From assembly GCF_000585355.1 (NCBI RefSeq), contig NZ_KK073873.1, forward strand, positions 1,204,703 to 1,268,702: 64,000 bases of DNA, read 5' to 3'. Origin of the DNA: Xylanibacter oryzae DSM 17970 (GTDB lineage Bacteria > Bacteroidota > Bacteroidia > Bacteroidales > Bacteroidaceae). The position numbers were made by a program, and so were the translations under genes. Under the pieces are notes generated by a model. The model ran no database searches. It was given only the letters and a program-made list of their open reading frames with translations, and was not told where the DNA came from. Below are positions 35,371 through 44,658 of this stretch, one piece after another (within the stretch, counting starts at the first letter, position 1; every line of letters begins with the position of its first letter).

Positions 35371-36921
35371 ATGAACAAGCTATTCACTACATTAATATTG
35401 TTATCAGCAATATCTGTTTCTTCTGTGGCTGATACTGAAAATCATGGAATTATACATGCTGATCAGTGTAAACAGATAATATACAAAGAAATTTATGGCC
35501 AATTTGCGGAACATTTGGGTTCTTGCATATATGGTGGACTGTGGGTTGGAGAAAACTCAAATATTCCGAATATTAATGGATACCGTAAAGATGTTTTTGA
35601 AGCCTTGAAAAACCTAAAAGTTCCAGTATTAAGATGGCCTGGGGGCTGTTTTGCAGACGAATATCATTGGATGGACGGTATTGGACCTAAAGATAAACGC
35701 CCAACCATGCAGAATAATAATTGGGGAGGAACTATTGAAAACAATAGTTTTGGTACTCATGAATTTCTAAACTTGTGCGAAATGCTTGGTTGTGAACCAT
35801 ATATAAGTGGTAATGTCGGAAGCGGAACAGTTGAAGAACTTGCCAAGTGGGTAGAATATATGACAAGTGGTGGTAATACACCTATGGCAAAACTCCGCAG
35901 AGAAAATGGGCGCGATAAACCATGGCACGTAAAATTTCTGGGAGTAGGCAATGAGAGTTGGGGATGCGGAGGTAATATGCGTCCTGAATATTACAGTGAC
36001 TTATTCCGAAGATATTCTACTTATTGCAGAAATTACGACGGTAACCAACTTTATAAAATAGCTAGTGGAGCTAGTGATTATGATTACAATTGGACTAAAG
36101 TAATGATGAATAATGTAGGGCATCGTATGGATGGAATCTCACTCCATTACTATACTGTTACTGGATGGAACGGCAGTAAAGGTTCTGCAACAAAATTCAA
36201 TAATAATGACTTTTATTGGACAATGGGGAAATGCCTAGAAATAGAGAATGTTATAAACAAACATTGTGCTATAATGGATAAAGAAGATCCCAAAAAACAA
36301 ATAGGACTTCTCGTTGACGAATGGGGAACATGGTGGGACGAAGAGCCAGGGACAATCAAAGGACATTTATATCAGCAAAATTCAATGCGTGACGCTTTTG
36401 TAGCAGCACTAACATTGAATGTCTTTCATCGTCACACAGATCGTATAAGAATGGCAAACATTGCTCAGGTAGTAAATGTTTTGCAGTCTATGATACTTAC
36501 AAACGACAAAGGACAAATGGTTCTTACACCAACCTATCATGTATTCGAAATGTACAAAAAATTTCAAGATGCTACATATTTACCAACAGATTTAAAATGT
36601 GACAGCATGAATGTGCCTGACAATAGAAATATTCCAATTGTAAGTGCTTCAGCTGCACGCGAGAAAGATTCCAATACAATAGTCATCTCATTAGTAAATG
36701 TAAGTCTTGATAAGGCTCAGAATGTATCATTAAATATAGAAGGAGCCAAAACTAATACAGTAAGTGGAAGAATTCTTACATGCAAGAATATTAAGGATTA
36801 TAATGACTTTGATAATCCTAATTTAGTAAAGCCAGCAATATTCAGTGATGCGAAGGTTTCTAAAAGCGGGTTAAAAGTAAAAATCCCGGCAAGATCCGTC
36901 GTAGTATTGGAATTAAAATAG
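35371..36921 (+). CDS. Secreted alpha-L-arabinofuranosidase, GH51
   Basis: 516 residues with a signal peptide (MNKLFTTLILLSAISVSSVA). GH51 TIM barrel: the early IYKEIYGQFAEHLGSCIYGG, substrate loop LRWPGGCFADEYHW, acid/base Glu195 in VGNESWG, and nucleophile Glu317 in LLVDEWGTWWDEEPG. The C-terminal beta-domain ends ARSVVVLELK. It releases arabinose from arabinan or arabinoxylan side chains outside the cytoplasm, feeding the importer and isomerase encoded upstream. Confidence 0.95.
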   Translation: MNKLFTTLILLSAISVSSVADTENHGIIHADQCKQIIYKEIYGQFAEHLGSCIYGGLWVGENSNIPNINGYRKDVFEALKNLKVPVLRWPGGCFADEYHWMDGIGPKDKRPTMQNNNWGGTIENNSFGTHEFLNLCEMLGCEPYISGNVGSGTVEELAKWVEYMTSGGNTPMAKLRRENGRDKPWHVKFLGVGNESWGCGGNMRPEYYSDLFRRYSTYCRNYDGNQLYKIASGASDYDYNWTKVMMNNVGHRMDGISLHYYTVTGWNGSKGSATKFNNNDFYWTMGKCLEIENVINKHCAIMDKEDPKKQIGLLVDEWGTWWDEEPGTIKGHLYQQNSMRDAFVAALTLNVFHRHTDRIRMANIAQVVNVLQSMILTNDKGQMVLTPTYHVFEMYKKFQDATYLPTDLKCDSMNVPDNRNIPIVSASAAREKDSNTIVISLVNVSLDKAQNVSLNIEGAKTNTVSGRILTCKNIKDYNDFDNPNLVKPAIFSDAKVSKSGLKVKIPARSVVVLELK

Positions 36922-36966
36922 TAACTTTGCAACTATAAAAATTTAAATCAAATAATTATAAGAACA

Positions 36967-38985
36967 ATGAATGACAAGAAATTAATGAATTTAGCAGCAG
37001 ACAATATCCGTATTTTGGCTGCATCAATGGTAGAAAAAGCAAAATCAGGACATCCGGGCGGTGCTATGGGTGGAGCTGATTTCATAAATGTTCTCTTCTC
37101 TGAATTTTTGGTTTATGATCCAGAAAATCCAACATGGGAAGGACGCGATCGCTTTTATCTCGATCCAGGTCACATGTCCCCAATGCTATATTCAGTACTT
37201 TGTCTATCAGGAAAATTCACTCTTGACGAACTTCAGCAGTTACGTCAATGGGGATCTCCCACTCCAGGACATCCAGAACGTGATTTAGAACGCGGTATAG
37301 AAAATACGTCAGGACCTCTAGGCCAAGGACATACATTTGCAGCTGGTGCTGCAGTAGCAGAGAAGTTCCTTCAAGCCCGTCTTGGTAAAGAAATGATTCA
37401 GCATAAAATTTACGCTTATATATCAGATGGCGGAATTGAAGAAGAAATATCTCAGGGCACAGGCCGCCTTGCTGGTGTTCTAGGACTAAATAATCTTATA
37501 ATGTTTTACGATTCTAATGATATCCAGCTCTCTACAGAGTGTGGTATGGTTATGAACGAAGACACTGAAGCAAAATATAAAGCATGGGGATGGAACGTTA
37601 TAAAAATTAATGGTAACGACCCAGACCAAATTCGCGAAGCTATTAAGAAAGCTCAAAACGAAGAATCACGTCCTACTCTAATAATAGGAAAAACTATTAT
37701 GGGCAAAGGTGCATTGAAAGATGATGGATCTAGCTATGAGCGTAATGTTAAGACTCATGGTGCACCTCTAGGAGGTGATGCTTTCCAAAATACTATTAAG
37801 AACCTTAGTGGAGATCCGACTGATCCATTCAAAATTTTTGATGATGTTAAAGCGCTATATGAAAATCGTCAGATTGAATTGAAAAAGATAGTCGCAGAGC
37901 GTCACGCAGCAGAAGCAGCATGGGCTAAGACAAATCCAGAAAAGGCCGCACAGATGAAGGAATGGTTTTCTGGAAAAGCACCAAAAGTCGATTGGAGCAC
38001 AGTCATCCAAAAAGAGAATTCTGCTACACGTGCAGCATCTGCAGCATGCCTTGGCGCACTAGCGCAACAAGTTCCTAACATGATATGTTCATCTGCCGAC
38101 CTATCAAACAGTGATAAGACTGACGGTTTCTTAAAGTATACAAAGTCACTTGTTAAAGATGACTTCTCTGGAGCATTTTTCCAGGCAGGAGTAAGTGAGT
38201 TAACAATGGCTTGCATGTGTATAGGTATGTATCTTCATGGTGGAGTTATTCCGGCATGTGGAACATTCTTCGTCTTCTCAGACTATATGAAACCAGCTGT
38301 ACGTATGGCGGCATTAATGCAGGTACCTATCAAATTTATCTGGACACATGATGCGTTCCGTGTAGGTGAAGATGGACCAACTCATGAACCAGTAGAGCAG
38401 GAAGCACAAATCCGTCTTATGGAGAAGATGAAAAACCATGCAGGAAAAGATAGCGTAAGAGTATTCCGTCCTGCAGATGCAGATGAGACAACCGTATGTT
38501 GGAAACTTGCTATGGAAAATATAGAAACACCAACAGCTCTAATTTTCTCACGCCAAAATATCACGAAACTCCCAGCCGGAACAGATTATGAACAAGCTGC
38601 TAAGGGTGCTTACGTAGTAGCAGGAAGCGATGAAAAATTTGATGTAATTCTTCTTGCTGATGGTTCTGAGGTTGCAACTCTTGTATCAGGAACTGAACTT
38701 CTACGCAAAGATGGTATTAAAGTCCGTATAGTAAGTGTTCCTAGTGAAGGTTTATTCCGCAATCAAAGTAAGGAGTATCAGGAAAGTATACTGCCAAAAG
38801 GAAGCAAAATCTTTGGTATGACAGCTGGCCTTCCTGTAACACTTGAAGGACTAGTAGGAGCAAATGGAAAAGTATTTGGCATGGAAAGCTTCGGCTTCTC
38901 AGCACCTTATCAAGTACTAGATCAAAAATTAGGATATACTGCAGAGAACGTATATAATCAAGTTAAAGAACTTTTAGCAGAATAA
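36967..38985 (+). CDS. tkt: Transketolase
   Basis: 672 residues. Thiamine diphosphate domain with KAKSGHPGGAMGGADF and the cofactor-binding YISDGGIEEEISQGTGRLAG; pyrimidine domain with THDAFRVGEDGPTHEPVEQ; C-terminal domain from about 540. It transfers two-carbon units between pentose and triose/hexose phosphates, removing the xylulose 5-phosphate made by AraD. Its last base is the first base of rpiB (TAATG), indicating translational coupling. Confidence 0.96.
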   Translation: MNDKKLMNLAADNIRILAASMVEKAKSGHPGGAMGGADFINVLFSEFLVYDPENPTWEGRDRFYLDPGHMSPMLYSVLCLSGKFTLDELQQLRQWGSPTPGHPERDLERGIENTSGPLGQGHTFAAGAAVAEKFLQARLGKEMIQHKIYAYISDGGIEEEISQGTGRLAGVLGLNNLIMFYDSNDIQLSTECGMVMNEDTEAKYKAWGWNVIKINGNDPDQIREAIKKAQNEESRPTLIIGKTIMGKGALKDDGSSYERNVKTHGAPLGGDAFQNTIKNLSGDPTDPFKIFDDVKALYENRQIELKKIVAERHAAEAAWAKTNPEKAAQMKEWFSGKAPKVDWSTVIQKENSATRAASAACLGALAQQVPNMICSSADLSNSDKTDGFLKYTKSLVKDDFSGAFFQAGVSELTMACMCIGMYLHGGVIPACGTFFVFSDYMKPAVRMAALMQVPIKFIWTHDAFRVGEDGPTHEPVEQEAQIRLMEKMKNHAGKDSVRVFRPADADETTVCWKLAMENIETPTALIFSRQNITKLPAGTDYEQAAKGAYVVAGSDEKFDVILLADGSEVATLVSGTELLRKDGIKVRIVSVPSEGLFRNQSKEYQESILPKGSKIFGMTAGLPVTLEGLVGANGKVFGMESFGFSAPYQVLDQKLGYTAENVYNQVKELLAE

Positions 38986-39431
38986 TGGACATTAAAACGA
39001 TAGGACTAGCCAGCGACCACGCAGGATATGAACTTAAACAGTATGTTAAACAATACTGCGAGGCTCATGGCTATGAATATAAGGATTACGGCACATACTC
39101 TACTGATAGTTGTGACTATTCGGATTTTGGCCACGCATTAGCACAAGGAATAGAATCTGGCGAAGTGTATCCTGGTATAGCAATATGTGGTAGTGGTGAA
39201 GGGATAAGTATGACGCTTAATAAGCATCAGAATATCCGTGCTGGATTGTGCTGGATACCAGAAATAGCACATCTCATACGCCAGCATAATAACGCCAATG
39301 TTCTTGTAATGCCAGGAAGATTCATAGATAATGCCATGGCAAAAAAAATTATGGATGAGTATTTTTCTACTGACTTTGAAGGTGGACGCCATCAAAGGAG
39401 AATAGATAAAATTCCTATTCAGAAAAAATAG
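38985..39431 (+). CDS. rpiB: Ribose-5-phosphate isomerase B
   Basis: 148 residues, the usual RpiB length. ASDHAGYELK at the start, the catalytic-cysteine loop ICGSGEGISMTLNKHQNIRA and HNNANVLVMPGR with the conserved His. It interconverts ribose 5-phosphate and ribulose 5-phosphate. With transketolase it completes the pentose phosphate steps needed to use arabinose. Last gene of the operon. Confidence 0.95.
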   Translation: MDIKTIGLASDHAGYELKQYVKQYCEAHGYEYKDYGTYSTDSCDYSDFGHALAQGIESGEVYPGIAICGSGEGISMTLNKHQNIRAGLCWIPEIAHLIRQHNNANVLVMPGRFIDNAMAKKIMDEYFSTDFEGGRHQRRIDKIPIQKK

Positions 39432-39460
39432 CCATATAAAACAAGGCAGACTATTTGATA

Positions 39461-39498
39461 TGAACCCCGAAAGTTAGACAAAGAACTTTCGGGGTTTT
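39461..39498 (+). terminator. Strong terminator after rpiB, possibly also an IS left end
   Basis: AACCCCGAAAGTT, 8 bases, AACTTTCGGGGTT then TT. A 13-bp perfect stem. The outer sequence TGAACCCCGAAAGTTAGACA also looks like the end of an IS150-group insertion sequence, and an ATGACAAAAAAGAAG follows at 39502 before the frame breaks. The terminator function is clear; the IS origin is inference. Confidence 0.85.
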
Positions 39499-39553
39499 AT
39501 AATGACAAAAAAGAAGAGTATAATACTCACGAAAATTTAGACAACCGCATTGT

Positions 39554-39575
39554 TAGACAAATAAGTTGTCTTTTT
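39554..39575 (+). terminator. Second hairpin with T-run
   Basis: AGACAA, 5 bases, TTGTCT, then TTTT. A weaker terminator-like element following the first one. Confidence 0.45.
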
Positions 39576-39747
39576 CCAGAGAGGAGGTGGTTCTTCTTCA
39601 ATTTAGTTAAAGTAGCTTCATTTGCATAAATAATTATCACAATACCACTAGCCCTTTGTTTATGGGGTTTTCAAACATGTTGGAATACCGCAAAATGTAA
39701 ACCAGACTGGTAACATTACTGCAGATGTGTATACCATAATGGTAAGA
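39576..39747. other. Intergenic stretch without gene
   Basis: AT-rich sequence without a credible reading frame. It holds one isolated ATACCACT box at 39643. Confidence 0.5.
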
Positions 39748-39849
39748 CTTTTATATTTCTGTAAAGTGGATCAGTAAAGCTTTTAATAATTTGTATAGTA
39801 ATTCAGTAAGTATAACAACAAAGATGTATACCTAATTCAGGCATAGTCA
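39748..39849 (+). repeat. IS-end repeat copy C
   Basis: Identical to 5506-5607 at 101 of 102 positions, but with no transposase next to it. It is followed one base later by a 22-bp array, as copy B is after a short gap. Confidence 0.88.
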
Positions 39850-39850
39850 T

Positions 39851-39960
39851 AGCTATTCTTTTACTATACAAAAGCATTGAGTTAGGTCCCTAAAAACATA
39901 GCTTTTGATGAGTGAAAGCATAGCTTTTGCATCGCTAATAGCCCTCTTTTAGAAATATCA
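39851..39960 (+). repeat. 22-bp phased degenerate tandem array (locus 2)
   Basis: Units begin at 39851, 39873, 39895, 39917 and 39939, exactly 22 bases apart. The best units read AGCTATTCTTTTAC and AGCATAGCTTTTGC; others are degraded. Same period and same neighbour (IS end) as the array at 5632-5763. Confidence 0.8.
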
Positions 39961-39984
39961 CCGTGATTTTTTACAAAAAAACGC

Positions 39985-40110
39985 CACAATACCACTATCT
40001 TCATAAATCATTGAATATAAACACTATACAAAGCAATAAGCAGAACGCTTTTACCACAAAATACCACTCATACACCACTATGAAAATAAAGTGGTATATG
40101 AGTGGTATAA
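39985..40110. repeat. ATACCACT box cluster with 19-bp hairpin
   Basis: Boxes at 39989 and 40061 and inverted boxes near 40090-40108. The arms 40061-40079 and 40090-40108 pair at 18 of 19 positions around a 10-base loop. The 13-mer ATAAACACTATAC (40017-40029) is shared with 5831-5843. Short reading frames across this block carry no recognisable protein. Confidence 0.75.
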
Positions 40111-40344
40111 TTGAAGAAGAACAACTTTTGGAAAAAGACAAAGTGAGGTTTCATAACCAAACCTCACTTTGTATAACACACTGTTAATCAAACAATTAAC
40201 ACAGATTAGTGAGGTTGATGTTTCAAAAAAGTTTTTTACAAGAAAAATATTATATACATTGATAGTATCGGCGAATCGGTACCCGCAGTATCACTTGAAT
40301 CAGTACCATCATATCACTGCAATCGGTACCAGAATCTATAAAAA

Positions 40345-41109
40345 TTATATTATATTTGGTTTGATTTCAAAGATTTTCTTTAAATACTTAAATGATATAA
40401 AAAATAAATTAGTTTTTAGCCCATAATTACGGCAAGCCTTAAGGTCCTCTTTTGTGGTTAAAAATCTGCTATACAGATTTTTTGTACTTATTCCCCCTAC
40501 TCTCATAGTAACAAAATCCATTTTAATATACTTAGCCTTTATATTATATTTATAAAAAAGACGCACCATCATATCATAATCTGCAGCGATTTTGTAATCC
40601 AAAGAAAATAGACCATATTTTAGATACACATCCTTTTTTGCATAAAATGTAGGATGTGCAGGCATTAATCCATATTTCAACATCATGGGTCGAAATATAG
40701 CTGAAGAATAATAACGCACACATTTTTCTTTATTACCATTCTTAATGAAATGTACATCACCGTATACGGCATCAATACCTTCCTCAAAATTATCAATCAT
40801 ACTTCCTATCACGTCATCCGATGTAAAATAATCATCCGAATTAAGAAAACCTATTATATCGCCTGTACTATTCAGAATACCCTTATTCATTGCATCATAA
40901 ATGCCATTATCAGGCTCTGATATAAAACGAAGACGGCCAGAAAAATTAAATTGATTAAGTCGTATAATGTCAATTGTACTATCGGTGCTTTTGCCATCTA
41001 TAATCAGGTATTCAATATTTTTATACTTTTGGGACAATACAGAATTTATTGTATCAAGAATAGTCTTCTCGCTATTATATGTACATGTAATTATTGAAAC
41101 TTTCATCAT
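40345..41109 (-). CDS. Glycosyltransferase family 2
   Basis: 254 residues, GT-A fold. The N-terminus MKVSIITCTYNSEKTILDTI, the acidic IIDGKSTDSTIDII, EPDNGIYDAMNKGI and the metal-binding FLNSDDYFTSDD are typical of the WcaA/WfgS-like GT2 group. It would add one sugar to the surface polysaccharide repeat. A second ATG follows directly after the first; either may be used. It sits at the distal end of the polysaccharide locus and is separated from it by a divergent GT gene. Confidence 0.87.
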   Translation of the reverse strand: MMKVSIITCTYNSEKTILDTINSVLSQKYKNIEYLIIDGKSTDSTIDIIRLNQFNFSGRLRFISEPDNGIYDAMNKGILNSTGDIIGFLNSDDYFTSDDVIGSMIDNFEEGIDAVYGDVHFIKNGNKEKCVRYYSSAIFRPMMLKYGLMPAHPTFYAKKDVYLKYGLFSLDYKIAADYDMMVRLFYKYNIKAKYIKMDFVTMRVGGISTKNLYSRFLTTKEDLKACRNYGLKTNLFFISFKYLKKIFEIKPNII

Positions 41110-41200
41110 ATTGATTTACTATATAACAATCATGATTACAAATTATTGTTTTAAACGCTAATAATATTCTTGATTTGAATAATGGTCTCTAAAATAATAT

Positions 41201-41208
41201 TAACTTTG
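41201..41208 (+). promoter_or_regulatory. -7 box upstream of the plus-strand glycosyltransferase
   Basis: TAACTTTG matches TAnnTTTG, 17 bases before the ATG at 41226. The nearest TTTG upstream is 23 bases away, slightly long for the consensus. Confidence 0.4.
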
Positions 41209-41225
41209 CAAATAAAACCAATTAG

Positions 41226-42122
41226 ATGGAAACTAATAATGGACATAAAATTGCTGCAGTAATAGTTTGCTATAATCCGTCAATAGAAAGATTACAGCAA
41301 AGCATAAAAACAATATATAAGCAAGTTGATCAGATATTTATAATAGACAATCATTCATCAAACATAAATGAATATGAAAAAGTAATAGATTCCAAAATAA
41401 ATATCATCAAATTAGATGAAAACAAAGGTATCGCGTATGCACTTAATGCAGGACTAATGTACTGTAAAAAGAGTAATTACTTATGGATGCTAACACTAGA
41501 CCAAGACAGCATCTTGAATTCTAATTCTTTAGATTTACTATATAGATCTGCAATAAAGGATATTACGGCAATCATTGCTCCTAGAGTAATAGATATTAAA
41601 GCACCTGATAAGGATATCAATAAAGGGCTAACTGTTATCACTTCTGGTTGCCTTACTAACATAGAAATAGCAATAAAATGTGGTGGATATAATAATGAAA
41701 TGTTTATTGATTATGTAGACCACGAGTTTTGTTTAAGACTACTAACCAAAGGCTATAAAATCATAAAGAATTACGATGCCATATTACATCACGAAATAGG
41801 TAATATATCCCAACATAAATTACTTTGCTTCTCATTCGGAACCACAAATCATCCAACTTACAGGCATTATTACCTTTTCAGGAATAAAATATTTATTTAC
41901 AAAACATATATTAAAGACTTCCCTAAATGGATCTTTAATGACATTATACTATCATTTAAGTCATTAGTTTTAATATTTGCATTTGAAAAAGAAAGAAAGA
42001 AAAACATAAAATTTATCTTTTGGGGCATTAAAGATGGACTATGCGGAAATTTCAATAGAAAAATTGTACAACCATCATTTCCTATTAATCAGATTTTTGA
42101 TCATGACATATCTAAACACTAA
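41226..42122 (+). CDS. Glycosyltransferase family 2, rhamnosyltransferase-like, opposite orientation
   Basis: 298 residues. AAVIVCYNPSIERLQQSI, IIDNHSSN, DENKGIAYALNAG and WMLTLDQDSIL (metal-binding DQD) place it in the rhamnosyltransferase-like GT2 group. A hydrophobic C-terminal segment may touch the membrane. It is the only gene of the polysaccharide locus on the plus strand, with its own promoter. Its 3' end overlaps the convergent neighbour by 48 bases. A late addition or separate regulation is possible. Confidence 0.87.
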   Translation: METNNGHKIAAVIVCYNPSIERLQQSIKTIYKQVDQIFIIDNHSSNINEYEKVIDSKINIIKLDENKGIAYALNAGLMYCKKSNYLWMLTLDQDSILNSNSLDLLYRSAIKDITAIIAPRVIDIKAPDKDINKGLTVITSGCLTNIEIAIKCGGYNNEMFIDYVDHEFCLRLLTKGYKIIKNYDAILHHEIGNISQHKLLCFSFGTTNHPTYRHYYLFRNKIFIYKTYIKDFPKWIFNDIILSFKSLVLIFAFEKERKKNIKFIFWGIKDGLCGNFNRKIVQPSFPINQIFDHDISKH

Positions 42123-42773
42123 CTTCTTAAAAACAGTATATTTGCTTTGTGATGCGGTAGTTGATATATTGGAATTATGACGATAGAAATATATCAGTTT
42201 GTCAGGTATAAACTTTAACTCGTATCTAAATGCAGCAATACAACCAATCCATATATCATGCATCGGAATATCAGAAGGAAAGGGTAAGACAGTCTCTATG
42301 ATATTTCTTTTAAAAGCCATACAACAGCCAAGGTACCCGTTCTTTATCACCAAATTATAGAGTTTCCCGTAATGTGTCTTATTTAAACTATAAAAAGAAT
42401 TTGATATACATCTACTATCTTTATCCATTACGATACAATCACTAACTATACAATCATATTGTTTTAAATACTTTAAACTTATAGTAATCTTATTTTTTAT
42501 CCATACATCATCCTGATCCGAAAGAAAGATGTATTCTCCATGAGAATGTTTAATTGCATTTTCAAAATTACTTATTGGTGAACCTTTTTTAGGACCTTCA
42601 AATATTTTTATTCTTGGATCTCTAATACCATTAATAATATTCAAGGTATCATCAGATGATCCATCATCTGAAACTATAACTTCATCACAATCATCTAATT
42701 GTATTAAAATAGACTGCAGCTGTCGCTTTATATATTTTTCGCCATTATATGTGGCAATACATACAGATATCAT
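42075..42773 (-). CDS. Glycosyltransferase family 2
   Basis: 232 residues. MISVCIATYNGEKYIKRQL, IVSDDGSSDDTL and FLSDQDDVW are canonical GT2 motifs; IPMHDIWIGCIA and FYRHNSNIS are common in capsule and O-antigen rhamnosyl- or galactosyltransferases. Overlaps the upstream gene by 4 bases (translational coupling) and the convergent gene by 48. Confidence 0.9.
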   Translation of the reverse strand: MISVCIATYNGEKYIKRQLQSILIQLDDCDEVIVSDDGSSDDTLNIINGIRDPRIKIFEGPKKGSPISNFENAIKHSHGEYIFLSDQDDVWIKNKITISLKYLKQYDCIVSDCIVMDKDSRCISNSFYSLNKTHYGKLYNLVIKNGYLGCCMAFKRNIIETVLPFPSDIPMHDIWIGCIAAFRYELKFIPDKLIYFYRHNSNISTTASQSKYTVFKKLVFRYVMIKNLINRK

Positions 42774-43594
42774 TTTTTCTTAAACAGATAATGGTTAATA
42801 TAATATGAAATAAATGCATTTTTTTTTGTCTTTAATGTCAAGGACAAAGTATGTTTCAGAACAAGAACGAAAAGACTTATTTTGCGTATAGTTCCCTTAT
42901 TAGGATAATTTGAAGCATCACGTAAATACTGTTTATATCTAGATAATAATTTGCAATAATCCTTTACTTCGTTAGAAAAAGACTGAATCACATTACAATC
43001 CAATAAATAGAAAGAGTCATTATACTCCTTAAATTTATCAATGAATCTAATATCTGTAAAGTCAAGTTGTAAATTCTCATCATATCCCCCACATTTATCA
43101 AATTCTTTTATAGAGAAACACATACCACTATTAACAGGAACATATTTATGTAACGAGTAAATTCCTTCATCCAACCTTTTTACAATCGGAAAGCCACAAC
43201 ACAACTTAGAAGGCGAAAAGGGCTTATTAAATTTGTAAATCAATCTTGGGGCAAAAAGAGAGATTCCCTTATTATTCTCTATCGCTATTCTATATGCCAT
43301 ATACGAGTCGGTAGGAAAATAAGAATCTTGATCCAATATCAAGAGCCATTCGTAACCCATTGCCTTAGCGCAGCTGGCAGCAATATTATAAGCCTTTGGC
43401 AGTCCACTGTTATTAATGTCCCTAATATATATCGCCCTTGGATCTTCTATTTTATTTTTTATATTTGTATCTGAATTATCATAAACAATATATTTGTCCC
43501 AACATTCTGATTTTAGAAGACTTTTATAGGTATTCTGTTCTTCTAAAATTGAATTATATAATACAATTACAGGTAATATTTTTACTCCATTCAT
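42770..43594 (-). CDS. Glycosyltransferase family 2
   Basis: 274 residues, GT-A fold. ILPVIVLYNSILEEQNTYKS, VYDNSDTN, INNSGLPKAYNIAA and WLLILDQDSYFP. Related to the plus-strand GT at 41226 in its LDQDS metal motif. Part of the minus-strand polysaccharide operon, 13 bases after the polymerase gene. Confidence 0.85.
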   Translation of the reverse strand: MNGVKILPVIVLYNSILEEQNTYKSLLKSECWDKYIVYDNSDTNIKNKIEDPRAIYIRDINNSGLPKAYNIAASCAKAMGYEWLLILDQDSYFPTDSYMAYRIAIENNKGISLFAPRLIYKFNKPFSPSKLCCGFPIVKRLDEGIYSLHKYVPVNSGMCFSIKEFDKCGGYDENLQLDFTDIRFIDKFKEYNDSFYLLDCNVIQSFSNEVKDYCKLLSRYKQYLRDASNYPNKGTIRKISLFVLVLKHTLSLTLKTKKNAFISYYINHYLFKKK

Positions 43595-43607
43595 TTTCTA
43601 CAAAGCA

Positions 43608-44654
43608 TTAATTTATTAACTCAGCATAGAATATCATTATACATAAAAGAGATAAACCAATTAAGACTACTACTGATTTAGATAATAATCGAGGCCTAAT
43701 TACATAATAAATATTAGTAAATAAAATTATGTCTACAATCCCATATAAGTCATGGATTCGAAATGCGACAACCGGCAAAGTAGCAAATACCAGAAATGAA
43801 GCAATAGATAGTCCCATAATCTTTAGCATTATAGGCAAATACTTATTATATTCTGCAATAAGATCATATTTCAAAAGCAAAAAGAAATATATCATTATTT
43901 CAACAAGAAAGACCATATTAAAGACATTTATTTCATCACCAACAATACCTCTTTCATTTAATTCTTGATATATCTGTATTTTATTACTAATATATGGAAT
44001 TGGAATAACAGATACCAAATTCAAATGAGAAAAATAGAATATGTATCCTAATGGTACAATAGAAGCTAAAAGAACTCTCTTTACTTTTGTCAATTCATTA
44101 TTAGTTAGAAAAATAAAAGGTAATAACGACAAGGCTGAATAATGAAAAAAGATCGCGGCAAATATCAATGATAAAAATGTCAATCGCTTTTTCTCTGCCA
44201 AAGGTTTTATTGATAATAAAAAAAAGCCAGAGGCGACAGATGCTCTAATTTGAGTCATATCTTGTATCAAGAAATAATAACCGATATATATTACCACCGC
44301 AAGAAAACATATATCAGAATACTTACGTATAGCATACATTTTCAATGAAACTCCTAAAATTGCATAGAAAATTAATAGAGATCTAACATTTCCGGTAAGG
44401 TGCATAAATATAGAAGACAACCACCTAAACGAAAATTCCACAAACATAGACAAATTCGTTTTATCGTAATTCTGAAAATAGTATTCATAATTAAGAGAAT
44501 CACCATCACAACCTATAGGTCTTAAACCTGCTACACATATTAATATCATAGCAAATGTGTAAAAGATATACATGTTGTGCTTATTACACAAGTAGTCTTC
44601 TACATATAAGATAAGAACTGCTAATACAAAAACTATGAATAGAATTACAATCAT
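43608..44654 (-). CDS. EpsG/Wzy-like polysaccharide polymerase
   Basis: 348 residues with about ten hydrophobic segments. GLRPIGCDGDSLNYEYYF and the tryptophan-rich FSFRWLSSIFMHL are typical of EpsG-family membrane proteins. Its position between GT and flippase genes makes it the best candidate for the repeat-unit polymerase (Wzy), which acts at the outer face of the inner membrane. Wzy proteins are poorly conserved, so this rests on topology, the motif and context. Confidence 0.78.
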   Translation of the reverse strand: MIVILFIVFVLAVLILYVEDYLCNKHNMYIFYTFAMILICVAGLRPIGCDGDSLNYEYYFQNYDKTNLSMFVEFSFRWLSSIFMHLTGNVRSLLIFYAILGVSLKMYAIRKYSDICFLAVVIYIGYYFLIQDMTQIRASVASGFFLLSIKPLAEKKRLTFLSLIFAAIFFHYSALSLLPFIFLTNNELTKVKRVLLASIVPLGYIFYFSHLNLVSVIPIPYISNKIQIYQELNERGIVGDEINVFNMVFLVEIMIYFFLLLKYDLIAEYNKYLPIMLKIMGLSIASFLVFATLPVVAFRIHDLYGIVDIILFTNIYYVIRPRLLSKSVVVLIGLSLLCIMIFYAELIN

Positions 44655-44658
44655 AATA

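Noticed and set aside
39963..40426. Two short plus-strand frames between the repeat locus and the first glycosyltransferase
   Set aside because: They span the ATACCACT repeats and then run antisense into the GT gene; no ribosome binding site or protein motif.
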